A DNA stretch of 34,560 bases from Acetobacter okinawensis JCM 25146 (GCF_000613865.1 NZ_BAJU01000027.1:1-34560); one strand, 5' to 3'. Counted from the first letter of the stretch, positions 1-9,805 are shown. The notes: generated by a model from the letters alone, not told the origin. Translations and numbers: made by a program.

Positions 1-111
1 GCCCAAGCTGTGGCAGCGAACTATCTTATTTATTATAATTCTGACATTAAATTCTGTTTATACATGTGGTATTCGAAGTATCTTAATTACCTGAATGAAG
101 GAACCTGCCTC

Positions 112-468
112 GTGACATATATGACATTTACTGGAGTATCATACGCTTCGGACTCAGAAAGCAATATTCCTGTTATTGGGGATTATTGTGTTACTAACGT
201 TGCCCACAAAAACGAAGAAAACCATTGTGCCTCAAGATTTTTGGTCTGGAAGCTCAAAGACAAGTTTATCGATTTCACTTTCAAGACCATCTGGGAAGAG
301 CAGGGATTGTTTACATCTGCGCAATTGGCAGAAATTTTACAGCACAGCTCAGTTTATTCGGCACGTAAAAGTTTAACACGTATTGAGACTGGTGAGAAAA
401 TAGAAGTCGAATTCAGAATTTCTCATAATGGGAGTAGTTTCCCGTTGAGCGAAATGCCACCCTGCTAA
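112..468 (+). CDS. Hypothetical protein, about 118 aa
   Basis: Product not recognised. The frame is open from about position 10. I prefer the GTG at 112 because AAGGAA at 98-103 sits 8 nt before it; ATG 121 is the next candidate. The C-terminal half contains LFTSAQLAEIL followed by SSVYSARKSL, a spacing that could form a helix-turn-helix, but this is only an impression. The gene is AT-rich, unlike the GC-rich minus-strand block that begins 30 bp downstream and points toward it, so it probably has a different origin. It could be a fragment of a gene that begins outside the window. Confidence 0.35.
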   Translation: MTYMTFTGVSYASDSESNIPVIGDYCVTNVAHKNEENHCASRFLVWKLKDKFIDFTFKTIWEEQGLFTSAQLAEILQHSSVYSARKSLTRIETGEKIEVEFRISHNGSSFPLSEMPPC

Positions 469-499
469 TTTCGTTCGGATATCATATTCTTGATATTCT

Positions 500-1473
500 T
501 TACCCCGGCCCCACGCTTTCCCCAAACGCTCCAGCGGGCAACACCCAGCATGACGTAACAACCGGCCCGTGCCACTGATCTTCCAGTGCACGGGCCACCA
601 GATCCGGCCGTGCCAGTGCCGCCGCATAGACCCGGCCCCTGTCTGCAAAGTGATGAAGCCCACACTTGCGTTTCATGGTGCAACCAAACGTCTGCTCCAG
701 CACAGCCAGTGCGTCAAAACGCTTGGGCATGATGTGCCGCAAGGTTGCAGCCTGATCCACACTCATAAACACGCAGAGCGCACAGGAGAGCCTCCCAAAA
801 CCAATCTGGTAAGGAAGGGCCGGAATTACGCCATACCTTTGCAGGATGGCCCAGACTTGCGCCTCGCTCCATGCATGCACGGGCCTGTAATGATCGACAT
901 GCCTGCACCTGCGCCGACTGTCGCGTGTGTCCGTGCGATGCGGACCAAACACCGCGTAACGGGCACGGTTCGGACTCTCCTCGGCCCGCTCCCCGGTCAC
1001 GAACAACGTGCGGCTCCCCAGAAAGCGATCCTGCGCACGCAAGGCCATGTCGGCCACATCGATCTTGGCAGTCGCACTGCAATAGCGCGTGCTGAGGCTG
1101 GCACTCACCTGCGGGAACCGCAGGCGGGTACCAACAGGGCCTGCACCACCACGGCGCACCAGCCCTGCGGGGGTTTCACACAGCACGGCAGCGGTGGGCA
1201 CACCATTGCGCAGGATCTCGCCTTTCAGGCCACCTTCACGCCATGACAGGTAACAGGGAATTTCAAAGTGGTTCGCCAAGGCGTGGACATAGGACGTGGT
1301 GGACGGCCAGTCCATGAAGGATGGTCCCTGCCCGTCCACATCGTGGTGCCATAGCTCCATACGGTTTACCGGCGCACCGCACTCCAGAAGATGCAGCAAG
1401 GTGGCGATACTATCCTTGCCACGCTACAGGCGATAATAATCCGGTCATAGCTGGTGAAGTCGATCCGCTTCAT
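500..1473 (-). pseudogene. PAPS reductase / PP-loop ATP pyrophosphatase-like protein, frameshifted
   Basis: PP-loop nucleotidyl-hydrolase of the PAPS reductase (CysH/DndC-like) superfamily, which activates substrates through adenylation. The start ATG at 1473 (MKRIDFTSYDRIIIAC) has a good AAAGGAG ribosome site. Near 1418-1423 one base is missing: restoring one G gives SGGKDSIATLLHLLECG, the diagnostic PP-loop, and the rest continues in the other frame to 500. The later part has GFGRLSCALC (CxxC) and GCTMKRKCG (CxxxxxC), cysteines that could bind a metal or Fe-S cluster. Restored length is about 324 aa. It lies downstream of the methylase-helicase gene on the same strand with an 82-bp gap, so the two probably form one nucleic-acid-modification unit. 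Whether the break is real or a sequencing error cannot be settled here. Confidence 0.75.
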
Positions 1474-1555
1474 TCTCCGGCTCCTTTGAGGGCGTGTCAT
1501 CCATTCCTGTTCCCATTGTGCCGTCCGACGTTGTGACGCCGGACGGCCGAGTGGC

Positions 1556-4500
1556 TCAGGCTGCGTCCCTGAGCGCGTTGGGAGCATCGTCCTCCTCTGC
1601 TATGGGCGGGATGTCATCGTTGGCCGGAGCCTCTTCCTCCCCTTCCCTGCTGGTTGCAGCAAGATCGGCTTCCAGCTCGGCCAGCGCGTTGCGTTTCTCA
1701 TCGAGCAGCGCCTGATCGCGGAAGGGTGCTCCCAGCCGGGCCTGATAGGCGGGCAGCCGTCGTGAAGCCTCATCACGGGTTTTCTGGGTGTCGGCCAGTT
1801 CCCCATCAAGACGCAGCACGAGGTTTTCGATGCGCGCGACCAGCCCCAGAGGTTTCGTGTCCTGATCCACGGGAATGTCCACCGTTCCATGCGCAAACGC
1901 CACGGACAGCCCCGCCTCGGTCACCACCCTGTCCTCTATGAAGCGCTGTCGGTTGATGGCATCCAGCGTGACGGCAAACCCGCCGATACGGCCCAGCGTC
2001 CACCGACCTTCCTGCGCGTTCCTGACCGCCAGACGGAGCTGGGCCAGCAGGAACGCCCCCGCCTTCTCACGCTCGGTGATCACACCGCGTTCAGTCTCAA
2101 AGCTGAAGGCCTCCCCACGCGTGGCCACACGGGCCGCCAGATCAGCTTCGATCAGCGGGATCCGTGCCTGCGCCCATGCAATCTCGCGCTCGGCCTGCTG
2201 GACGGCACGACGCACGGCGAACTGGTCATCGTAATGGGCCGCATAGAGGCGTTCGAGCCGCGCGAGTTCCGCTTCCAGACCGGCTTTCTGCATGAGCCGC
2301 ATATCCCCAGAGGCCAGCGCCTTGGCCATGGCGAACTGGTTGCCATCGCTATCCAGATCTTCCACACGCCGGATGGACCGATCACCAGACATGGCCATCG
2401 CGATGAAGCGCAGCTTGCGTTCGAGGAGCTGCCAGTTGGTGGCGTCCACCGACCCTTCCTGCGCGTAGGCGTAAATCCGTATTTCCGGGTTCTGGTTGCC
2501 CTGGCGCTCGATGCGCCCTTCGCGCTGGATGATGTCGGAGACCAGCCACGGTACATCCAGATGGTGCAGGGCCAGAAGCCGCTGCTGGGCATTGACCCCC
2601 GTGCCCATGGTCTGGGTGCTGCCAATCAGGATACGCTTGCGTCCGGCGTTGAGGTCGCCGAACAGACGCTGCTTGGCTTCCGCCTTCTTGTAGTCCTGCA
2701 TGAAGGCGATCTGCTCGCGCGGCACCCCCATGCGCACCAGCTCGTCACGCATCCACAGATAGGCGGAGAAGCCCCGCTTGCCTTGTGCTCCCACGGTGCC
2801 CAGATCCGAGAAAATCATCTGCACCGCACCGGGCTGGGCGTAGGGCTGGCCAGTCTCGGGATTGGTGTACCGGTTCTGCGCACTCTCCTCCCAGATGGCG
2901 AAGACGTTGCGGATCATCAGATCGAGCTTGCTGTCCTCCCCCTCCCCTGCCCGGCCCCAGCCGACAAAGCGCAGATCAAGAGCCGCATGACGGGCGTCCC
3001 CCATGACGGAGAGCAGGATGTCATCGCCTTTCTGGGGTTTGCCTTTGCGACGCTCGATCGCGGTAATCCGCTCGGCCAGCGTCTTCTGATAGGCACGGAA
3101 GCGGGCATGGACTGGTGCTACGACAATCTGGCGGTGCCCACCGCGCACGGCTGGCAAATTGACATAGCGGCGCAGATCGTCCTGCTGGACCACATCGGCG
3201 AAGTCACGATAGAGCGCCATGAGGTCGGCGACATTGACGAACTCGGTAAAGCGCGTGACGGGCTTGTAGAGACCACTGGGCTGCAATTCGAGTTCGGTCC
3301 TAGTCTCCCCGAAATTGGCTGCCCATGCGTCAAACTCATGCAGCCCTCGACTACGCAGGGCATCGAGCGCCATGTAGCGCTGGACCGAATACAACTCGCC
3401 CAGTGTGTTGGTGATCGGGCTGCCTGACGCCAGCACCAGCGCGCGACCGGGATTGACCCGCTCCAGATACCGGGCCTTGACGAACAGATCCCACGCCCGC
3501 TGCGAGCCCTCTGGGGCCACCCCCTTGAGGTCGCCCTGATTGGTGGCAAAGCTCAGTTTGCGGAACTGCTGGGCTTCATCCACGAGGATCTGATCAATTC
3601 CCAGTTCTCCCAGATGCAGCAGGTCATCCTTGACGCTCGCCAGCCCTTCCAGTTTCGCCTCCATGACCTCCTTCATGTGCTCGATGCGCTTGCGCGACAG
3701 CCGGTCGTCTTTATCCATTTCGCAGAGCAGCGTGTCATAGGCCTCGATCTGCTCGTCGATCATCCCGCGCTCAAAGGCGGCCTCCACCGCGATGAATTTG
3801 AAGGCGTCATGGGTGATGATGATCGCATCCCAGTTCCCAGTGGCTGCGCGGGCCAGAAACCGCTGGCGTTTGGCCTTCGCAAAATTCGTCTCATCCGCGA
3901 CAAGGATTTTGGCTGTCGGATAGAGCATCAGAAACTCACGGGCCATCTGGGCCAGACAATGCCCAGGCACCACGATCATCGCCTTGCTGATCAGCCCCAG
4001 TCGTTTCTGCTCCATGACCGCGGCACACATGGAGAAGGTTTTGCCCGACCCCACGGCATGGGCGATGTAGGTGCTGCCTGCGGCAATGATCCGCCAGATC
4101 ACCCGCTTCTGGTGTTCGCGCAGGGTGATGACCGTGCTTGCACCGGGCAGCCGGAGATGATCACCGTTGAATGTGCGCGGCACGAGATTGTTGTAGGTGT
4201 CGTTATACAGCCGCACCAGCCGGTCAGCCCGATCGGCATCCTGCCAGACCCAGTTCTGGAACGCCTGTCGGATGGCTGCGAGCTTCTCCTTCGCCGCTTC
4301 GGTTTCCTGAGTGTTCAGCACCCGGCTGTCGTTGCCGTTTGAATCCCGGATCGTGTCCCAGATTTTTGGAGAGGCCTGTGTGAGCGCGTCCTCCAGCAAC
4401 TCCCCGGCATGACGACGCTCGGTGCCCCAGACTGACGTCGCTTCGGCCCGCCCCAGAAAAGCACGTTTCTCGACGCTCCAGCAGGCCACCTCGGCGGTAT

Positions 4501-5162
4501 GGTGGATGACAGCCTCAACGCCCAACACCTCGCGGGTGAAGGCCATGATGTCGCTCACTGGCAGCCAGGGCGCACCCAGACGGGCGGTAATGTCGGATGG
4601 CCTCAGATCCTCGGGCTGAGCCCGTTCCAGCGCTGCCGCCGTGCGGGCAAAACGCGGGTCGCTCTGCGCTGCCTCACGGGCCGCCGCAAGTTTGGTGCGC
4701 ACGGCCCCTGAGAGCAGTTCGTCCGTCGCCACCCACACATCGCACCCCGGGCACGAAGCCTCGGGATCGAGATAGACGGCCTCGCCCAGTTCGTTCAGGG
4801 CCGCCTCTACGGTGCACCCCGTCAGCTCGGCGATCAGGGGCAGATCAACACGACCCACGTCATGCAGGCAGACCGCCAGCGCGTCATGAGCGGAGTGGAT
4901 TTCGGGCTCGACCGGTGCATGGATGACGCGCTCGGTAAACAGCGGCCCCGGCCGGGCTGTCTGGGTCGCCTCGTCATACTCTTCAATGGAGGAGACCAGC
5001 CAGACATCGGGATCATCATAGAACGGCTGGAGGTTGGGCCTGCGGCGGCTTTCGGTTTCCTCACCAGTGGTGGCGTTAACCCGGACCGTGGTGTTGGTGA
5101 GATTGATCGGCCCGAACTGGCGGGTAAAACTCAGCCACGCCTGCCGCAGCCGATGCTGGTGC
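1556..5162 (-). CDS. SNF2-like helicase half of a methylase-helicase fusion (COG4646 / DarB-like)
   Basis: Superfamily 2 DNA translocase domain. An open-frame start at GTG 4858 is possible but unlikely, because sensible coding (RLRQAWLSFTRQFGPINLTN and onward) continues upstream in frame to about 5160, where it meets the methylase half. Motifs in order: Q-like LREHQKR, Walker A AVGSGKTFS, motif II ILVDEAQQFRK, motif III VLASGSPITNTLGE, and motifs V/VI GTGVNAQQR and QREGRIERQGN. An acidic tail (REGEEEAPANDDIPPIAEED) ends the protein. Families with this architecture occur on plasmids and phages; P1 DarB, which protects injected DNA from host restriction, is the best-known example. The antirestriction role here is inference. 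Confidence 0.8.
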
Positions 5163-6683
5163 CGCCCAAAGCTGATTGTCCATCTGCGCGCGCAGCACAG
5201 CCTTTGCCGCGTCCCGCACCGGGATCAGCGCTTCAATAATGCGCGCATGTTTCTGGAACAGACCTTCTTTTTGGTCACCCTTGCGGATGGGAACTTCCTG
5301 GCCTGCGCCACCAATGATCTGATGCAGGATGCGGTTGTGCAGATAGTAGCTGCCTTCCTTCAGGTCAGCGCCTGATGCCGCGGTGCCCACGCGCAGGCCA
5401 TCCAGTTCTGGCCGCGTAATGCGCTGCTCAACAGGTGGAAGAAACCGGCTCTCGGGGGAAATACGGGCCAAAGCTTCCGGCAGAGCAGCGTGAAGTTCCA
5501 CGCCCGATACCGGCAGGCAGCAGTAATCCAGTCCGAACTGGCTGCTAGCCCAGCCATGCCGCCCCAGAACCTGAGCGGGATTGTCGAAGAAATAGCGGTT
5601 GATGCTCAGCGGACCACTGCCTTCATCGCTGTCTGGCACGGTCGCGGTTTCCAGCCAGGCCTGATCACCGGGGAGATCGCCGATCATGCGCTTGCGGAAC
5701 ACCAGTAGATCAAGCACGACTTCGGTACCGGCATCCGCACGCATTGCCCCTGCGGGCAGACGCACGGCCCCCAGCAGGTCAGCGTCTTCGGCGATATGCT
5801 GACGGGCCTTCTGGTCAGTCTTGTCCAGCGTATGGCGTGATGTGACAAATGCAGCGAAGCCGCCTGGGCGCAGGGCAGCAATTGAGCGGGCGATAAACCA
5901 GTCGTGGAGACTGACCCCCCGCAGGTCACGGTGATCCGCTGCATTGACCAGACGGTTGGAGAAGGGCGGATTGCCAATCGCCAGATCATAGGTGGTTGCG
6001 AGAGCTGCCTTCGTGAAGTCTTCGTGCCTGATCCACTGTTTGGGGAAGAGCTTGCGGGCAATCCGTGCGGCAATACTGTCCATCTCGATGCCCGTGAAGG
6101 CGATCTGGCCTTCGAGACGCTCGGGCCTGAGGGCGATGAACTGCCCAACGCCACAGCCGGGCTCCAGAACGGACCCACCCTGAAAGCCACGCTTCATGAG
6201 CATGTCCCAGATAGCGGTGACGATATATTCGGGCGTGTAGTGGGCATACTGGGTGGAGCGGGCGAGGGCGGCATGGTCTGTCTCTCTGCACGCAGCCTCC
6301 AGTGCCTTGCCGATGCTGTCCCATCCTGCGCGATAAGGTTCTCCCGCACGGGGAAAAAGGGCGTTGGCCAGTTCACCCGCCCCAAAGCCAATGAAACAGC
6401 TCAGCACAGCCTGCTCGTCGGGGGTTGCATTACGGTCTTCGGTTTCAAGCGTGGCCAGCAGCTTGATTGCCGCAATATTGTCCCGCGCACGGTCTTTCCA
6501 GCTGATGGCAAGGCCACGGGTGCCCGTCAGGCGGAAATCGGTCTGGGGGATGACCAGTTGGGTTTCTGCGACGGGGGAGGGGAGGGGGCTGTCTTCACCT
6601 TCAAGCTCACCCCAGAACAGGTCTGCGGCACCGCTGAGGGAGGAGGAAGAGAACAGGCTGAGCTGATCATCGAACAGGGACAT
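5076..6683 (-). CDS. N6-adenine DNA methylase half of the methylase-helicase fusion, frameshifted at its end
   Basis: Class I SAM-dependent DNA adenine methyltransferase. Motif I is VLEPGCGVGQF and the catalytic motif IV is AIGNPPFSN. The frame ends at 5076, but the last about 30 residues (from APASAAAGVAEF on) look like an out-of-frame tail: dropping into the next frame at about 5160-5166 continues directly into the helicase half. One missing base near GGCGGCACCAG explains it. The intact gene would run 6683 to 1556, about 1,708 aa, and modify DNA using S-adenosylmethionine while translocating. It is transcribed away from parA, with a 389-bp divergent intergenic region. Start ATG 6683 is the only good initiation codon near the N-terminus (MSLFDDQLSLF). 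Confidence 0.85.
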   Translation of the reverse strand: MSLFDDQLSLFSSSSLSGAADLFWGELEGEDSPLPSPVAETQLVIPQTDFRLTGTRGLAISWKDRARDNIAAIKLLATLETEDRNATPDEQAVLSCFIGFGAGELANALFPRAGEPYRAGWDSIGKALEAACRETDHAALARSTQYAHYTPEYIVTAIWDMLMKRGFQGGSVLEPGCGVGQFIALRPERLEGQIAFTGIEMDSIAARIARKLFPKQWIRHEDFTKAALATTYDLAIGNPPFSNRLVNAADHRDLRGVSLHDWFIARSIAALRPGGFAAFVTSRHTLDKTDQKARQHIAEDADLLGAVRLPAGAMRADAGTEVVLDLLVFRKRMIGDLPGDQAWLETATVPDSDEGSGPLSINRYFFDNPAQVLGRHGWASSQFGLDYCCLPVSGVELHAALPEALARISPESRFLPPVEQRITRPELDGLRVGTAASGADLKEGSYYLHNRILHQIIGGAGQEVPIRKGDQKEGLFQKHARIIEALIPVRDAAKAVLRAQMDNQLWAAPASAAAGVAEFYPPVRADQSHQHHGPG

Positions 6684-6961
6684 GGAAGGCTCCGGACAAA
6701 CTCCGAACGCCGCCTGCGTCTGGGACGAGGCGGTGGTCGGGGTGGATGGACAACGGCAGGGAAGGGGACTGATCGCTTTGTTGCGTCAGATTTTCTTCTG
6801 CATGCTGTCTCCGGAACCGGGCCTGAGTGGCACGGGCAAAGGCGGCGCCCGCGCCGGGATCGGGCTGGCTTCAGACAGACCGACCCACCCTTTGCGCGCG
6901 ACGCTCAGGGCTGGTCGGAGTTTTATCTTTATCTTACCCGCAGCTGAGCATTTTTTTGGAA
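6684..6961. other. GC-rich intergenic stretch between methylase and parA
   Basis: About 280 bp with no convincing gene. It should hold the promoter of the methylase-helicase gene on the minus strand, but I could not pick out -35/-10 boxes with confidence. The composition changes abruptly to AT-rich at about 6940, where the par control region begins. Confidence 0.4.
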
Positions 6962-6977
6962 ATTAGACATGTCTAAT
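6962..6977. promoter_or_regulatory. par operator 1, perfect 16-bp palindrome
   Basis: ATTAGACATGTCTAAT, identical to the copy at 7036-7051. It lies just upstream of a sigma70-like promoter for parA. Identical paired palindromes in front of a parA operon are typical of autoregulatory operators or of a centromere-like parS site; which of the two is not decided by sequence. Confidence 0.7.
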
Positions 6978-6990
6978 GGAATTTAACAGG

Positions 6991-7019
6991 TTGATCGAGC
7001 ATTCTGGAGGATGTAATCA
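6991..7019 (+). promoter_or_regulatory. Candidate parA promoter between the two operators
   Basis: TTGATC at 6991-6996 and TAATCA at 7014-7019 are 17 bp apart, a reasonable sigma70-type arrangement. The boxes are bracketed by the two palindromes, so a bound repressor at either could block transcription. The initial T of -35 and A/T pattern of -10 fit only moderately. Confidence 0.45.
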
Positions 7020-7035
7020 TTGCGCGGTAAACGTA

Positions 7036-7051
7036 ATTAGACATGTCTAAT
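7036..7051. promoter_or_regulatory. par operator 2, perfect 16-bp palindrome
   Basis: Second exact copy of ATTAGACATGTCTAAT, 74 bp downstream of the first and 20 bp before the parA start codon. Flanking A and T extend it to an 18-bp palindrome (7035-7052). Likely bound by ParA or the ParB-like partner. Confidence 0.7.
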
Positions 7052-7071
7052 TTATACAAGGCGGTAGCTAC

Positions 7072-7719
7072 ATGACAAAAATCGTTTTAGTGTCGTCGCC
7101 CAAAGGTGGAAGTGGGAAATCAGTGGTCACAAGGCACCTTCTTGTCGCAGCGGCGCAAGAAGGCCAGAAGGTCATTGGAATAGACTTTGATCGTCAGGGT
7201 ACAATCGACAAGTGGGGAAAACGACGGCAGGCACTCCGGTCTAAAATGCCTGAGTTTATCGACGTTCCGATTGTTGGCGCGCAACTTCAGGATTGGCGAG
7301 GCGGTCTCAGTCAAGCAAAAGGCTATGACTTAGCCGTTATTGATACGCCTCCCAGTGTTGAAGATCACATGTCAGCAATCACTGGCTTGGCGCAAGCTGC
7401 TGACATCGTAGTTGTTCCTTGTGCCTGCACTCAGGACGATGTCGATAGCATCGCCCCTTGGATCGATGTTTTAAACCAGGTTACCAACAATACCGTTGTC
7501 GTGTTGAATAGAGCTAATCGCCGCACCAATTCATTCGCTAGAGTTCGCGGGCGGCTCATCAAAGTGGCCGATGTTATTCCAGTAGAGCTTCCTCAATTAG
7601 AGGACGTGCATGTGCCCAGTGGCAAAGGACTGACCCTTCTCGATTTCACAAAAAGTCGAGGTCAGGAGCCATTTGAAGAACTTTGGGCATTCATAAACAG
7701 GAAAATCACCAATGTCTAA
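7072..7719 (+). CDS. parA: ParA-family plasmid partition ATPase
   Basis: 215-aa Walker-type ATPase that segregates plasmid copies, probably by binding the nucleoid and being released by its ParB-like partner. The deviant Walker A is SPKGGSGKSVVTRHL (residues about 8-22), Walker A' is IGIDFDRQGT and Walker B is YDLAVIDTPPS. The protein lacks an N-terminal HTH, so it belongs to the short ParA class (type Ib-like), in which the partner usually does the autoregulation. Start ATG 7072 follows AAGGCGG. The last 8 bp (ATGTCTAA) overlap the start of the next gene, so translation is likely coupled. Confidence 0.9.
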   Translation: MTKIVLVSSPKGGSGKSVVTRHLLVAAAQEGQKVIGIDFDRQGTIDKWGKRRQALRSKMPEFIDVPIVGAQLQDWRGGLSQAKGYDLAVIDTPPSVEDHMSAITGLAQAADIVVVPCACTQDDVDSIAPWIDVLNQVTNNTVVVLNRANRRTNSFARVRGRLIKVADVIPVELPQLEDVHVPSGKGLTLLDFTKSRGQEPFEELWAFINRKITNV

Positions 7720-8419
7720 AACACACCGGGTATCACGCACCTCAATCATGTCCGTAATGGAAGAAGATGATAGCTTGAGTGTTAGTGATAACCGTGCCGA
7801 AATGTTAATAGAACGAGTTGTCATTGATGATAACGTCATGACGACAATAGAAGACGTATTTGCAGGCACTTCTGTAATTTCCGACACTGAAAAAGTCTCG
7901 CGTATTTTGGCAGTTCGTGCCGAGGTCAATCAGAACTGGAGTCAAGCCCGCGATTCATTCCTCGCCATTGGACGTGCTCTTCTCGATTTGGAAAATGTTC
8001 TGTCAAAAGCAGAATATATTAAATTGAGACAAGGCTCTGATCGCCTGTTCCCCTTTTCTGACGCCACGGCAACACAATTAAGACGGATCGCGAAAGCCGT
8101 TTCGGATGGGGTAATCCCTTTGGAGGCTTGTCCTGGGAGTTACGGAACAGCGTATCAAATTACGCTGTTGAATGAACATCAACTTCGGGTGGCTAAAGAG
8201 CGTGGCCTGATTCGTCCGGATGTAACTCGTCGGGAGATTGCCTGCCTTCGTAAAGAGACGGTTATTAAACCGGAAATCTCCGGTCGAGTGGACGTCAATG
8301 TATTGAAGGAGGAGTATAGAAAGCTTCTACGGCATCGAGAAAAGCTGGAATCTGAAATGGCCGCCGTTGATTCTAAAATACAAGATATCAGGGGACTCTT
8401 AGGGGATTTAGTGGAGTAA
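7712..8419 (+). CDS. ParB-like partner of ParA (235 aa)
   Basis: The function is assigned mainly from position: it overlaps parA by 8 bp and is the only other gene of the par operon. The sequence is not a textbook ParB nuclease/HTH protein. A central region (SDATATQLRRIAKAVSDGVIPLEACPGSYGTAYQITLL) resembles a helical DNA-binding segment, and the C-terminus (VNVLKEEYRKLLRHREKLESEMAAVDSKI) is a predicted coiled coil. The N-terminal 70 residues are acidic and probably flexible. It may be the DNA-binding adaptor that recognises the two palindromes upstream. The operon ends about 20 bp before an inverted iteron pair. Confidence 0.6.
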   Translation: MSKTHRVSRTSIMSVMEEDDSLSVSDNRAEMLIERVVIDDNVMTTIEDVFAGTSVISDTEKVSRILAVRAEVNQNWSQARDSFLAIGRALLDLENVLSKAEYIKLRQGSDRLFPFSDATATQLRRIAKAVSDGVIPLEACPGSYGTAYQITLLNEHQLRVAKERGLIRPDVTRREIACLRKETVIKPEISGRVDVNVLKEEYRKLLRHREKLESEMAAVDSKIQDIRGLLGDLVE

Positions 8420-8439
8420 CTGGCAGACAACAAAGATAT

Positions 8440-8474
8440 CCCGCTAGAGTCCCCATGGTGCGAACTCTAGCGGG
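8440..8474. terminator. Hairpin between convergent par operon and repA, made of two inverted iterons
   Basis: CCCGCTAGAGT (8440-8450) pairs perfectly with ACTCTAGCGGG (8464-8474) around a 13-nt loop. It lies between the 3' end of the ParB-like gene and the repA stop codon at 8467 and could end both transcripts, although no clear U-tract follows. Each arm matches the origin iteron, so RepA may also bind here. Confidence 0.5.
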
Positions 8475-9423
8475 GTATCCCGTGAATCTTAGGGGCAATG
8501 GGTGCCCTAGACGGATGTAAGATAACACCAGTTTTTGTAACTTCGGTTTTAGCCGCAGGATATACAGCTAGTGCTATTTTCAAGTTATCTATGAACTTCG
8601 GTCTGAAATGGTCTAATCGCACGACACCAGCACCAAACTGGGCTTTCAAAGCAGACCATGTGATTGCTGTTGGTCCTTTCAATGCGTGAAGCCGATAAGC
8701 AAGCCAACAATAAATGTCGAGCGCTTGGCTATGCCCGTTTAATGCGCGGATCGCAGCTTCTTCGATCGGAATCGGATGTTTTTGCAGTTGATCGTAAAAT
8801 AGTTCGGAAAGCTTCGCTCGTTCCAGGAACTGTTGTTTCCCGTTATCTTTATGATCATCCGTAAATATCGCGGCATCCACAATATTTTGATTTATTAACC
8901 CGCTAGAGTTCCCAGATTGGAAATGAAACGAGATTCGGCATCTGAAAATTCGCTCGGCTTGCTCTTTAACGTCTTTAATAGATTTTCCACCTTGCGGAAT
9001 ACCCATTCTCTTGAGCCAGTCTCTCAGCGATTTTCCTAGTTCAATTTCTCTATTCTGGGTTTTTATGGCTTCTGTTTGTAGGTAAAGCATGATTAATCGT
9101 GCTTTACTTCCGTAGGGTACGCCTACAGATACTGGATTTGCTCCACGTACTGCCCGACGACCGGGTTCAACAATCATCACTGCTCTGTCTGTCTCAATTT
9201 GCCAGACAAGATCGTCAGCCAAGCGTTTATGTGGCAACCCTACATGAGCGAACCCGCTATATAGAAAGCCAATACCTGTATCTTCATAAGCCATATAGTC
9301 AGCGGCAATTTCGATGATCTTTCGATCTTCGTCAAAGGACAGAGCCCCTTGTTTACCGTGTTCTTCTATGAGCTTGTGAATGGTTCCCACAAGAGAACTC
9401 CTTTGAGCAGGATTGCTGAACAC
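8467..9423 (-). CDS. repA: Plasmid replication initiator, RepA family
   Basis: 318-aa initiator that should bind the neighbouring iterons and start plasmid replication. It resembles the RepA family of alphaproteobacterial and acetic acid bacterial plasmids: conserved blocks include YEDTGIGFLYSGFAHVGLPH, GVPYGSKARLIMLYLQTEA, and QALDIYCWLAYRLH, which fit two tandem winged-helix domains. The start ATG at 9423 lies about 30 bp from the first upstream iteron, so RepA binding could autoregulate it. One full iteron (8900-8913) lies inside the coding sequence. It converges with the par operon. Confidence 0.85.
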   Translation of the reverse strand: MFSNPAQRSSLVGTIHKLIEEHGKQGALSFDEDRKIIEIAADYMAYEDTGIGFLYSGFAHVGLPHKRLADDLVWQIETDRAVMIVEPGRRAVRGANPVSVGVPYGSKARLIMLYLQTEAIKTQNREIELGKSLRDWLKRMGIPQGGKSIKDVKEQAERIFRCRISFHFQSGNSSGLINQNIVDAAIFTDDHKDNGKQQFLERAKLSELFYDQLQKHPIPIEEAAIRALNGHSQALDIYCWLAYRLHALKGPTAITWSALKAQFGAGVVRLDHFRPKFIDNLKIALAVYPAAKTEVTKTGVILHPSRAPIAPKIHGIPR

Positions 9424-9449
9424 TAGCAGTAATTTTGCGCTTGAGAAGT

Positions 9450-9805
9450 GGGAACTTTAGCGGGATGGCCTGGCGCGAGGCGCTCTAATATTTGGAGTAT
9501 TATTTAAAATATTAGTTTGTCACGCCAGAGTCCTCGGGGTAACTCCAAAAAATCAGGAATATCCGGCATTTATATCCGCTAGAGTTCCCAGACAATCCCG
9601 CTAAAGTTCCCATTTTTCCCCGCTAAAGTTCCCGGGGTTCCGCCAGAGTCCTCGGGATAATCTAAACATTTTTCCCTCTAAAGTTCCCACTTTATTTTCA
9701 AAGTGGACGTCACCCATCCGAGTCTCTTTGACTGCTACTGTGTCTGAGCCGCTTTGCTGTTTAAAGCCGTGAATCTATATGACTTTGTTCTGGGAACTCT
9801 AGCGG
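9450..9805. repeat. Iteron array, probable replication origin (oriV)
   Basis: A 14-bp iteron, consensus CCGCTAGAGTTCCC with A/G variation at position 7, occurs at 9450-9463 (inverted), 9522-9535 (degenerate), 9576-9589, 9598-9611, 9620-9633, 9640-9653 (degenerate), 9675-9688 and 9792-9805 (inverted). Further copies are at 8441-8454, 8460-8473 (inverted) and 8900-8913. The central five are spaced about 20-35 bp. An AT-rich segment (9485-9515, GGAGTATTATTTAAAATATT) beside the array is a candidate duplex-unwinding element. The region 9424-9853 holds no gene. Confidence 0.85.

Noticed and set aside
569..1246. 225-aa plus-strand frame
   Set aside because: Antisense shadow of the PP-loop gene, no ribosome site or family-like motif.
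1889..3427. 512-aa plus-strand frame opposite the helicase
   Set aside because: It is antisense to clearly conserved helicase motifs and follows the GC-rich codon mirror of that gene.
5904..6947. 347-aa plus-strand frame reaching toward parA
   Set aside because: Mostly antisense to the methylase including its NPPF motif region; the remaining part has no coding support.
8440..9805. CRISPR array
   Set aside because: The short repeats are 14-bp origin iterons in both orientations with irregular spacing and no cas genes.
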